A stretch of 64,000 bases of DNA from Ahniella affigens. Its GTDB lineage: Bacteria; Pseudomonadota; Gammaproteobacteria; Xanthomonadales; Ahniellaceae. The first letter of the stretch is position 1. Each line of letters begins with the position of its first letter. The DNA lies in contig NZ_CP027860.1 in assembly GCF_003015185.1 (NCBI RefSeq), forward strand, positions 2,542,001 through 2,606,000, in the 5' to 3' direction. Shown here one piece after another: positions 8,128-15,710 of the stretch. Made by a program: the position numbers and the translations under genes. Under the pieces are notes generated by a model. That model was not told the DNA's origin. It saw nothing but the letters and a program-made list of their open reading frames with translations, and searched no databases.

Positions 8128-8177
8128 GGTGCCGGACGCACGCGATGCGACTGGCGCACGGCGTCCGGATTGGCACC
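8128..8177 (-). repeat. long imperfect inverted repeat in the 158-bp intergenic region
   Basis: GGTGCCGGACGC at 8128-8139 pairs with GCGTCC (8161-8166) and GGCACC (8172-8177), with a five-base bulge on the right arm. The result is a roughly 12-bp bulged stem. It follows the stop of the receiver-like gene (8225, minus strand) and may end that transcript, though no T-tract follows. Confidence 0.35.
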
Positions 8178-8224
8178 AGATTCACTACCGCCTGAACGCC
8201 CCGGGCACCTTGTCGTGACCTGAC

Positions 8225-9256
8225 CTACGGGCTCGGTGCCGGGTCGCGACTGGCTTCCGCCCGCGTCACGATCGGGTGCACACGCTCTATGACCTGCGTG
8301 TCGGTAATGGGCCAGCAAACCAGGCCCTGGCTACCCGCATAGGCGGCGCGAGCGCGTTCGATGGGACGAAGATCGTTGGCAACCATGATCAGCGGGACCC
8401 GGCCACGGGCCGGATGATGGGACAGCGCGCGACAGGCTTTGTAGCCTGCTTCGTCGGGCATGCGAGCATCGATCAAAACGAGGTCCACGCGCTTGTTCTT
8501 GAAGACCTCATGCAGTTCCTTCTCCTTGCCAAACAGCGTCACCTCGGCACCCAGCTGACGCAGGTTGGCCACGTTCTGAGCCAAATCCGGGCGTGCCTCG
8601 GCCAAGAGCGCCACGCGGACCTGACTGAGTGGCTGTAAGGGTAAAGGTGGGGGTTGCGCTGCTGCGGCCCGGGTCGCGGGTGCCGGAGGCGCAACGCGAG
8701 GCGTCTTGCGCTGGCCCGTTTCGACTTGATCGCCTGGAATCGGCGGCGGCGCAGCGCGCACACGAGGTGGTTCGCTGCCTTCGGTAACCGCTCGCTGTTC
8801 GGCGGTGATCCGACCGCGAATTTCCAACGCGACGTTGGTGCTGAGTTCGGGATCGCCGGAACCATCAACCCACGTCCGGCGAACGCTGAGCCAGGACACA
8901 TATTCAGGCGGCTTGGCCCGGGCTGCGGGCTCGATTCCTTGTATCGCTTCGTACACCAAGGCTGGTAACGACTGCAGCATCAAGTCTTCGTTTGTGCAGA
9001 GGCCGGGTTGTCCCAGCACGCCCGTTTCAGATACCGAGATCAAGGGCAGTTCGGGCACGCGCTGCACCAGGAAAGCCTGCGTGCGCTCAATATTCAACGT
9101 ACTCCAATTGACGATCACCACATCTGCCGGCTGCGCGGCGTTGACGATCTGAAAGCCCCTGGGCAGCGTGTGGGCAGCCGCCTCCATTGCCAAATTGATG
9201 AGGCGCAGTTCTGGACGCGCAAATCCAAGGCAAAGGATGCGAATTGGATCGGTCAT
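8225..9256 (-). CDS. two-lobed receiver-like signalling protein with proline-rich linker
   Basis: A 343-residue cytoplasmic protein. The C-terminal domain (about 212-335) follows a response-regulator receiver pattern: strand VRVALLAE, then VDLVLIDARMPDEAG with Asp263 as candidate phosphate acceptor, and strand VPLIMVAND. The N-terminal domain (about 5-108) has an alternating strand/helix outline but no clear acceptor Asp. A linker at about 160-210 is rich in Pro, Ala and Arg. There is no DNA-binding or enzymatic output domain. No kinase is adjacent. The ATG at 9256 lacks a strong ribosome-binding site. The product probably works through protein contacts; the partner is unknown. Confidence 0.6.
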   Translation of the reverse strand: MTDPIRILCLGFARPELRLINLAMEAAAHTLPRGFQIVNAAQPADVVIVNWSTLNIERTQAFLVQRVPELPLISVSETGVLGQPGLCTNEDLMLQSLPALVYEAIQGIEPAARAKPPEYVSWLSVRRTWVDGSGDPELSTNVALEIRGRITAEQRAVTEGSEPPRVRAAPPPIPGDQVETGQRKTPRVAPPAPATRAAAAQPPPLPLQPLSQVRVALLAEARPDLAQNVANLRQLGAEVTLFGKEKELHEVFKNKRVDLVLIDARMPDEAGYKACRALSHHPARGRVPLIMVANDLRPIERARAAYAGSQGLVCWPITDTQVIERVHPIVTRAEASRDPAPSP

Positions 9257-9715
9257 GAAGCAGTCAGCCCAAGCAACGGTAGTGGAAGGCTACGCGAGGA
9301 TGCCCGAAGCAAGTGCGAATTTCGACACGTTTTGGTATCCACAGACCCGAGCGTTTCGATGCCTCACAATTGTGTCGTGATGCGTCTGGTCAAGCCGTTT
9401 CATACACATGCAATCGGCGTGCCAAGAAGTCTGGTGTGGTACTTGGACGAATCAGTCATCGGCAGGGGCTCGCCAGTGCGGCCCACCCTGCCCGAGAATC
9501 TCCACGCATCCGACCGATTTCAAGCTGGTCTTGTGGCGGTGATCCTGCAAGAGTTCGGGACGCGCGTTGGCGATCGCCTGATCCAGCATGTGCCTGGCGG
9601 GCATGGTCATGTTCGATCACAACTCAGGTCCAGTAATAGGCGATCAGCGCGGCGCACGTGCTGTGCTCGGTAGCAACCTCCTTCCACCTCTCCATGACGG
9701 ACGCGCACTTCGGCA
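9257..9715 (+). other. 459-bp region with no confidently coding gene
   Basis: This lies between the divergent starts of the receiver-like gene and the DUF817 gene, so it should hold both promoters; I could not pick a convincing one. Two short minus-strand frames look mildly protein-like: one of 23 codons starting MERWKEVATEHST near 9695, and one of about 52 codons starting MTMPARHMLDQAIANARPEL near 9609. Neither has a good ribosome-binding site for its own start. I do not call either a gene. Confidence 0.3.
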
Positions 9716-10558
9716 ATGTTGAACCAACTTGATGCTTTCTTGATTCAGCCTGGCGCGCCAAAAGCCAGGCTTGCCTGGCAACGCGGACTCACGGAGTTCT
9801 GGTTCTTTGGTATCAAGGAAGCGCGTGCCTGCCTGTTTGCGGGGTTGTTTTTTGTTTCTGTGTTCTTGGTGCCGCGAACCGGCCTCTTTGGCATTCCCCG
9901 CTACGACGCCCTATTGCTGATTGCGCTGGCCATCCAAGCGTGGATGCTTTGGTCGGGGCTTGAAACCTGGGACGAACTGAAAGCGATCACGCTGTTTCAT
10001 GTCGTGGGCTTTGCGCTCGAAGCATTCAAGACGTCCAGCGGCATTCGATCCTGGAGTTATCCGGATGAGGCGTTTACCAAGATCTATGGCGTTCCTTTGT
10101 TTTCGGGCTTCATGTATGCCGCGATCGGCAGCTATGTGATCCAGGCATGGCGCTTGTTCTCGCTCCGAATCGAACATCACCCGCCGGTTTGGATGGCAAC
10201 CACCATTGCGATCCTCATCTATCTGAACTTTTTCACGCACCATTACATCGGCGACTACCGCTGGTATCTGGCCGCATGTGCTCTCGGACTCTACGCTCGC
10301 ACGACGGTCTACTTTCGACCCATGCAGGCCGAACGGCGGATGCCATTGCTGCTGAGCTTCGTGTTGATCGGCTTCTTCATCTGGCTGGCTGAGAACTTCA
10401 ACACGTTCTTTGGCATCTGGAAGTACCCGAACCAGATGGGCGCCTGGTCGGTCGTACATGTCAGCAAGTGGAGTTCGTGGTCGTTGCTCGTCATCATGAC
10501 CTTTACGATCGTCGCCAATCTGAAGCACATTCGCGCCACGATCCGCGTTCCGGATTGA
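9716..10558 (+). CDS. DUF817-family integral membrane protein
   Basis: A 280-residue polytopic protein with about eight hydrophobic segments. It contains patterns I associate with DUF817: FWFFGIKEARACLFAGLFF near the start, GVPLFSGFMYAAIGSYV in the middle, and ENFNTFFGIWKYPNQ near the end. The many conserved Trp, His and Glu residues within helices suggest binding of a small molecule or metal, but the family has no assigned function. The ATG at 9716 lacks a clear ribosome-binding site. It is a single gene, followed by a 247-bp gap that contains the terminator of the convergent surface-protein gene. Confidence 0.8.
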   Translation: MLNQLDAFLIQPGAPKARLAWQRGLTEFWFFGIKEARACLFAGLFFVSVFLVPRTGLFGIPRYDALLLIALAIQAWMLWSGLETWDELKAITLFHVVGFALEAFKTSSGIRSWSYPDEAFTKIYGVPLFSGFMYAAIGSYVIQAWRLFSLRIEHHPPVWMATTIAILIYLNFFTHHYIGDYRWYLAACALGLYARTTVYFRPMQAERRMPLLLSFVLIGFFIWLAENFNTFFGIWKYPNQMGAWSVVHVSKWSSWSLLVIMTFTIVANLKHIRATIRVPD

Positions 10559-10753
10559 GCGTTACGCGCAATGCCAGCGATCCATTACCAAACTCCTTTT
10601 GGTGCTCACAAGGGTGATTGACCAAGCGCAACCCCGGCGCACTGGCTTGACCCGCGATGCAGCCAGCAGCTGCCTTCCTTCTGGTTACGAGAGCCTGTCA
10701 CGGCCAGCACCATCTCCAGCACCAAATGCGCTAATCGCCCTGCCTCAAATGAC

Positions 10754-10777
10754 TCAGCCCCGGTTTCCCGGGGCTGA
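10754..10777 (-). terminator. GC-rich stem-loop terminator of the large surface-protein gene
   Basis: TCAGCCCCGG at 10754-10763 pairs perfectly with CCGGGGCTGA at 10768-10777 around a four-base loop. It lies 29 bases beyond the stop of the minus-strand gene ending at 10806. On that strand a weak T-containing stretch (GTCATTTGAGG) follows. It could also stop transcription from the DUF817 side. The rest of the 10559-10805 gap shows nothing coding. Confidence 0.65.
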
Positions 10778-10805
10778 ATCGACTTACTAATGACTGCGGC
10801 AATCG

Positions 10806-13800
10806 TCAATGCGTCGAACGCGCCCGGAACCAGAGGAGTCCGAACACGCCAAGCACCAGCATCAGCAGACCGATCCGATCGAGCGTTGGCACCGTCGCGG
10901 CGATCTGGAAGCCCGTCGGGTCAGCACCGCCAACAACGGCAGGATCGTCGGTCGACCGTGCGGTCTCATTGCTGCCATTGCCATCAAGATCCGTATTGAC
11001 GGTGCCCTGGTTCAGGATCGTGCCGCTGGCCCCAAGGTTGATCGATGCCGGAATCGTGATGGTCACGGAACCACCTGCGGGAATGGTGCCATCCCAACTA
11101 ATGGTGCCCGCTGTATTCACCACCACGCCCGTCGTTGCCGTCGGCACGCCGCCCGTCACTTGCGCTGGCAATACATCGACAAATTCGCTACCGGCATTGT
11201 CGCCTTGGGCCGACGAGCCCGAATTGGTCAGCACGATTGTGTAGACAATATTGCCGCCTGGGAAGAACGAGCCCGATACGGTCTTCGTTCCGCTGACATC
11301 CGGATTACCCTGAATGTCGGTCGTGTCGGTCGCAGTATTGCTGCCGCCAATGGTGACGCCATTGCTGACCAGAACATCGGCCGAATTCGTGACCGTCACA
11401 TTGGAAAGCGCGGGATTCAGCACACAGGTCGCGGTGTAGGTCGCAGAACTGCCTACGAACAAGTCAGCGGCATCGTTGATGGACCCCGAACCCGAGGCGC
11501 CGCAGCTACCGGAGCCGGTCATCGCGCAGGTCCAGTTGAAGCTCTGGCACTCGGTTGGCGCCGTATCGGTCACGGCCATCGTAGCGCGACTCGGCCCAGT
11601 CGGATTGCTGGCAACAATGACATAGGTCAACGTAGCGCCGGGGCTCACGGTGGTCTGTGAGTCGGTCTTGGTGATGCTCGGGTCCGCGGCCGCGGTGAAG
11701 TTATCCGTATCGGCAGCCGAATTGTTTGACGGATCCAACTCCGTGACGCCAGCGCTGGTTGCGATCGTGGCTGTCGCGGTGAACATGCCGAGGGTATTCG
11801 GATCGCTGGCACAAACTGCCGTATAAGTCGCTGTGCCACCAGCTGGCAAGTTCACGGTATCCGAAATATCGCCGGAGCCCGATGCGGTGCACGTCGCACC
11901 ACCCGCGCCAACGCAGGTCCAGTTGCATGTCAGATTCGCCGGGAAGGTATCCGTGACCTGTGCAGCAGGATCACTGCTCGGGCCCGCGTTGCTGGCGATG
12001 ATCGTATAGGTAGTCGAGGCGCCCGCGTTGATTCCGGCAATCCCGTCCGTATTAGTGATGGCCAGATCCGCTTGCGGCGTCAGCGTATCGGTATCGGTGG
12101 CACTGTTGTTGCCAGGCGTCGGATCCGTAATGGCATTGGAAACCGTCGCCGTGTTCGACAGCGAACCCGTCGCACCCGCAGCCACTTGGCAGACCGACGT
12201 ATAAGTGACCGAACCACCCACGGGCAGGTCCGCTGTGTCATTGAGGTTGCCCGCAACCGGACCTGCGGTGCAGGTACCACCACCCGCGCCCACACAGGTT
12301 GTTGAGCAGGTCAGCGTGGCCGGGAAGGTGTCGGCGATCGTGCTGCCGGTGGCCGGATCGGGACCGGCGTTACTGGCCGTGATCGTATACGTCACGGACT
12401 GGCCCGGCACCGCGCTTGTGACGCCATCAGTCTTGGTGATGGCGAGGTCTGCCGAGGCCGCGCGACACGCGGTGACCGATACGTCATCGATCGCCACGCC
12501 CGTCAGTTGCACCGTGGTATCCGAATCCAGATGGAACTCCAATTCGGTGTTCTGGCCAGCCAGGGCGTCCAAGGCTGCGCCGGTGGCAATATATTCCGAC
12601 CAACCCGAGGACTCATTGATGGTGACCGCCGGATTGCCGACCGTGTTGTTCATGGTCCCGTCCAGCCACTCGAACAGGTTGACGTTCGAGGCAGGCGCGC
12701 CCACCGGCCGGAAATTGACGTTGTAGTGATCAAAGTTGGCCGACTCAATATGGTGCCGCTGATTCCAGCGCACAGTCACCGGCCCGCTCAGACCAGCCAG
12801 ATTGATATTGGGCGACAGCAGGTTTTGCGAGCTGCTGACGTCGTAGGTGTTGTCCAGGTCGGTCTTGAAGCAATTGGTGCCGCTGTTGCAAGTGGTGATG
12901 GGCGCAAAGGTGGGCAAACCGCGCTCCCACTCATCAGCCGTCCCGGAATGTGTAAAGCCACCGTCACCCGCTTCGAAGTCGGTGCTGTAGACCGTTTGCG
13001 GAACAAAGCCAACCGGGCAAGAAGGCGGCGGCACAGGCTCGCACACCGTGATGCTCCAACCATTCAACGTGCCGCCATCGCCGGTTGCGTCGTCGCGCAA
13101 CGTCAGCGTCCAGGTACCGCCCGCATTTTCGCCATCAAACCACTTCAGGCGATAGGCCAATTCAGGCTGCGCGCGGAACGGCGCACTCAACGCAAATGCT
13201 GGCGGCAACGCCGCTTCGTCATCGAACACCACATCCATCAAGGTCTGCGGGCCACCGACCGTTGCGCCACCGATATCGGTGAACAGACCGTTGTCGTTGC
13301 CAGCCGGCGATACCAGATGGGCATCGATATCCTGCATGAATGTATGGTTCAGATTGATCGCAACATCAATGTCCGCAATCCGCGGGTTGCCGGGCACGGT
13401 GATGGTTGAACTGACCTGACCTGGGCCCGTTGGAATGGTTTGCGGCACATCAGTCGATGTGTAGGTGGTGCACATGCTGCCGGCTGGCTGTTGCTGCGGC
13501 CGCACAGACACACTCAAGTTGTACGTCGCTGTCGCACCGAGCCCCGCCGCAACAATCGAATCGACGTACACGAAGTAGGTGCCAGCGTCCTTGACGGTGA
13601 AAAAGAACGCCTCGGAATTCGGATCGGTGGCGGAGGCGCCCGCATTGGCGTCATTGGCGAGGATGATCTGGTTCGCCGGCGGATTACCGAACAGACCAAG
13701 ACCGAGGCGGCCATTCCAGACCGAGGCGTCACGCTCAGGATTCATGTCTAAGGACAGAAACACGGTGTCGCCAGCATTCAAATTGATCGAGTAGAAGTCC

Positions 13801-14486
13801 GCTTCGCCCGGCGAAACCGCCGTAGCCGTTCCGCTAACGTGGCCGTCGACCGGCAGCGGCGTCGCTTGTGCCGTCGTGTTGTTCGGCTCGACTTCGGCCG
13901 TCGGTGCGGCACTCGACTGCAGCCTGAAATTCAGCCCATAAGGCCGGATGGTGCCGGTTGCCACGTTGTGGCGCACCCGAATGAAGTAGGTACCCGCTGC
14001 CGGCAGAACCCGCCCGGCAATCGAGGAACTGTTGGCATTGAAGGTGCCGTCATTCGGGTCGTTCTCCAGCACGGTCGTGCCGTCCACGTCGAGCACATCC
14101 AGCACCGAATCGCCGCTGGCAGAAGCATCAAACAGGGTTTGTACGGCCACATAGACCCGCTCGTTGGCCGCTGCGGTAAACGAATAGAAGTCGACATCAT
14201 TGACGGGAAATACCGTGCCGCTGACGAAGGTATTGCTACCCACAATCGGCGTCGCGGTTGCGCTCGTGCCGTTTGGCTCGACCTCAAAACTGCCGCCGTT
14301 GGCGCCGCGCAAGGATTGGCCGCGAAAACCCAGCGGCGCGGGTGACCCAGCACGCTCGACTGTCGCCGAAGGCTCTTGATATTCGATCAATTGAATCGAG
14401 CTCGACTGCGCGCCGGCCACGACAGCGACCGTCGACAACAAAGTCAAAATACTCAAATTTGTGATGTAAGCCCTTGTTTTATTCAC
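10806..14486 (-). CDS. large multidomain surface protein with IPTL-type exosortase signal
   Basis: A 1226-residue secreted protein. The start is GTG at 14486 (GGGGA seven bases upstream), because the signal peptide MNKTRAYITNLSILTLLSTV begins there. Domains in order: two pre-peptidase C-terminal (PPC) domains (about 68-190 and 197-330, each beginning VEPN), a proprotein-convertase P-like domain (about 345-482), a beta-rich domain resembling the immune-inhibitor-A/MAM type (about 495-660), then four DUF11 repeats (about 665-1150, beginning ADLAITKTDG). The tail reads VPTLDRIGLLMLVLGVFGLL followed by Arg residues, an IPTL-CTERM-type sorting signal. PPC and P domains usually accompany proteases, but no catalytic domain is present. 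It is probably processed by the exosortase H encoded at 24.6-25.1 kb and displayed at the surface. An adhesion role is inferred. Confidence 0.85.
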   Translation of the reverse strand: MNKTRAYITNLSILTLLSTVAVVAGAQSSSIQLIEYQEPSATVERAGSPAPLGFRGQSLRGANGGSFEVEPNGTSATATPIVGSNTFVSGTVFPVNDVDFYSFTAAANERVYVAVQTLFDASASGDSVLDVLDVDGTTVLENDPNDGTFNANSSSIAGRVLPAAGTYFIRVRHNVATGTIRPYGLNFRLQSSAAPTAEVEPNNTTAQATPLPVDGHVSGTATAVSPGEADFYSINLNAGDTVFLSLDMNPERDASVWNGRLGLGLFGNPPANQIILANDANAGASATDPNSEAFFFTVKDAGTYFVYVDSIVAAGLGATATYNLSVSVRPQQQPAGSMCTTYTSTDVPQTIPTGPGQVSSTITVPGNPRIADIDVAINLNHTFMQDIDAHLVSPAGNDNGLFTDIGGATVGGPQTLMDVVFDDEAALPPAFALSAPFRAQPELAYRLKWFDGENAGGTWTLTLRDDATGDGGTLNGWSITVCEPVPPPSCPVGFVPQTVYSTDFEAGDGGFTHSGTADEWERGLPTFAPITTCNSGTNCFKTDLDNTYDVSSSQNLLSPNINLAGLSGPVTVRWNQRHHIESANFDHYNVNFRPVGAPASNVNLFEWLDGTMNNTVGNPAVTINESSGWSEYIATGAALDALAGQNTELEFHLDSDTTVQLTGVAIDDVSVTACRAASADLAITKTDGVTSAVPGQSVTYTITASNAGPDPATGSTIADTFPATLTCSTTCVGAGGGTCTAGPVAGNLNDTADLPVGGSVTYTSVCQVAAGATGSLSNTATVSNAITDPTPGNNSATDTDTLTPQADLAITNTDGIAGINAGASTTYTIIASNAGPSSDPAAQVTDTFPANLTCNWTCVGAGGATCTASGSGDISDTVNLPAGGTATYTAVCASDPNTLGMFTATATIATSAGVTELDPSNNSAADTDNFTAAADPSITKTDSQTTVSPGATLTYVIVASNPTGPSRATMAVTDTAPTECQSFNWTCAMTGSGSCGASGSGSINDAADLFVGSSATYTATCVLNPALSNVTVTNSADVLVSNGVTIGGSNTATDTTDIQGNPDVSGTKTVSGSFFPGGNIVYTIVLTNSGSSAQGDNAGSEFVDVLPAQVTGGVPTATTGVVVNTAGTISWDGTIPAGGSVTITIPASINLGASGTILNQGTVNTDLDGNGSNETARSTDDPAVVGGADPTGFQIAATVPTLDRIGLLMLVLGVFGLLWFRARSTH

Positions 14487-14556
14487 AGCGACGTCCCCGC
14501 AGTTTCCCAAACCGGAATCTATGACAAAGACGTGAAGGTGACAATACCGTCCAGGC

Positions 14557-14997
14557 TTAGATTTGGGGCGGCGCACCGAATGTGGACCAGCACCGCCACA
14601 GCTCCCGCAAGGTGCCCTGGAAGTACCACACCAGCCCGCAGGCCAGATAGAGGCAAAACGACGCTGGCGCATTTGCGGATCGCATCCAGGCCAGGGCGGC
14701 TGGATCCATGATCGACCAATAGAGCGCATAGCAGCCGTCGACCGTCCACCATGTCCAGAACAACGCCAGAGGCAGGGCGCGCCAACGCCGGGTCACCACC
14801 ACCCGGAGGCTCCAGGCTGCCGTCAGGTAGGCAAACAAGGCCATGATCAGACTGACCCCGACATCCCAGTCAGGCGCCCGATACCAATAGGCGCCCGCAA
14901 TCAACAGTGCCAGACCAACGCCCAAACTGAGCAATTTCCAAGGGCGCCGATATTCCCGAAGCAAGGGCGCCAGGCGCGACGAACGGGGCAGGTTCAC
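14557..14997 (-). CDS. hypothetical four-helix inner-membrane protein
   Basis: A 146-residue protein with four or five hydrophobic segments, rich in Trp and aromatic residues (AYWYRAPDW, FWTWWTVDGCYALYW). I do not recognise the family. The likely start is GTG at 14997, eleven bases after the stop of the upstream HAD-family gene and with a GGCGGG element before it; a longer reading to 15111 would overlap that gene by 103 bp. It is the third gene of an operon with the E1 dehydrogenase and HAD genes. A metabolic link to them is not evident. Confidence 0.6.
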   Translation of the reverse strand: MNLPRSSRLAPLLREYRRPWKLLSLGVGLALLIAGAYWYRAPDWDVGVSLIMALFAYLTAAWSLRVVVTRRWRALPLALFWTWWTVDGCYALYWSIMDPAALAWMRSANAPASFCLYLACGLVWYFQGTLRELWRCWSTFGAPPQI

Positions 14998-15008
14998 CGT
15001 TGCCCGCC

Positions 15009-15710
15009 TCAGGCGAAGCGATCCAACAATGCTGGAATCTGGCGGATGTCCGCCACCTGCGCGAATCGCGGCGTATCGGGCGAAATGGGTTCGCTCCGCT
15101 CCATCTCCCACAAAATGGGATACGGAATCAACACACCATGTCCGCCGAGCGCCAGCACCGGCTGGATATCCGATTTCGGCGAGTTACCGACCATCATGAA
15201 GCGGTCTGGGCTGACATTCAGTTCTTCGAGCAGGCGCTGATAGGTCGGTACGTCCTTCTCGCTGACGATCTCGATTCGCCGGAAATAGCGACCCATGCCA
15301 GAGCGGGCCACTTTGGCCTCCTGATGAAACAGATCACCCTTCGTGATCAGCACCAGGACCTGACGCTTGGCCAGCTCAGCAACCGTCTCTTCGACATGCG
15401 GCAACAGTTCGACCGGGTGCTCCAGAACGCCGTGGCCGATTTCCAGAATGGCTTGCACGTGGTGCCCACTGATGCGTCCTTCCGTCAACGTGATGGCGGC
15501 TTCGATCATGGACAAGGTCATGCCCTTTGCACCATAACCAAAGCGCTTCACGTTGCGCCGTTCGACTTCCAACAGGCGCTGGTGCACGACCGCATCAGCG
15601 ACATCGAGATAGTGCGCCAGAATGCGCTCGTAGGCCTGCTGCGCGTCGCGAAAGTGAATCTCGCTATGCCAGAGCGTGTCGTCCGCGTCGAAGGCGAGGA
15701 TCTCGATCAT
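15009..15710 (-). CDS. HAD-superfamily hydrolase
   Basis: A 233-residue cytoplasmic phosphatase-type protein. The nucleophile motif FDADDTLW lies at residues 7-14 (Asp8, Asp10). Motif II is VLVLITKGD, motif III is the conserved Lys near KVARSG, and motif IV is MMVGNSPKSDI. An alpha-helical cap (about 20-95) makes it a subfamily I HAD hydrolase. The substrate is unknown; phosphoglycolate-like or nucleotide monophosphates are typical. Its ATG overlaps the last four bases of the E1 dehydrogenase gene (ATGA), so the two are translationally coupled. Confidence 0.85.
   Translation of the reverse strand: MIEILAFDADDTLWHSEIHFRDAQQAYERILAHYLDVADAVVHQRLLEVERRNVKRFGYGAKGMTLSMIEAAITLTEGRISGHHVQAILEIGHGVLEHPVELLPHVEETVAELAKRQVLVLITKGDLFHQEAKVARSGMGRYFRRIEIVSEKDVPTYQRLLEELNVSPDRFMMVGNSPKSDIQPVLALGGHGVLIPYPILWEMERSEPISPDTPRFAQVADIRQIPALLDRFA

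Noticed and set aside
10806-14486. Secreted protease
   Set aside because: PPC and P-like domains suggest it, but no Asp/His/Ser triad or zinc motif is present.
14487-14729. Longer start for the 1226-residue surface protein
   Set aside because: The extra 81 residues are Arg/Pro/Cys-rich and precede a perfect signal peptide; GTG at 14486 has the ribosome-binding site.
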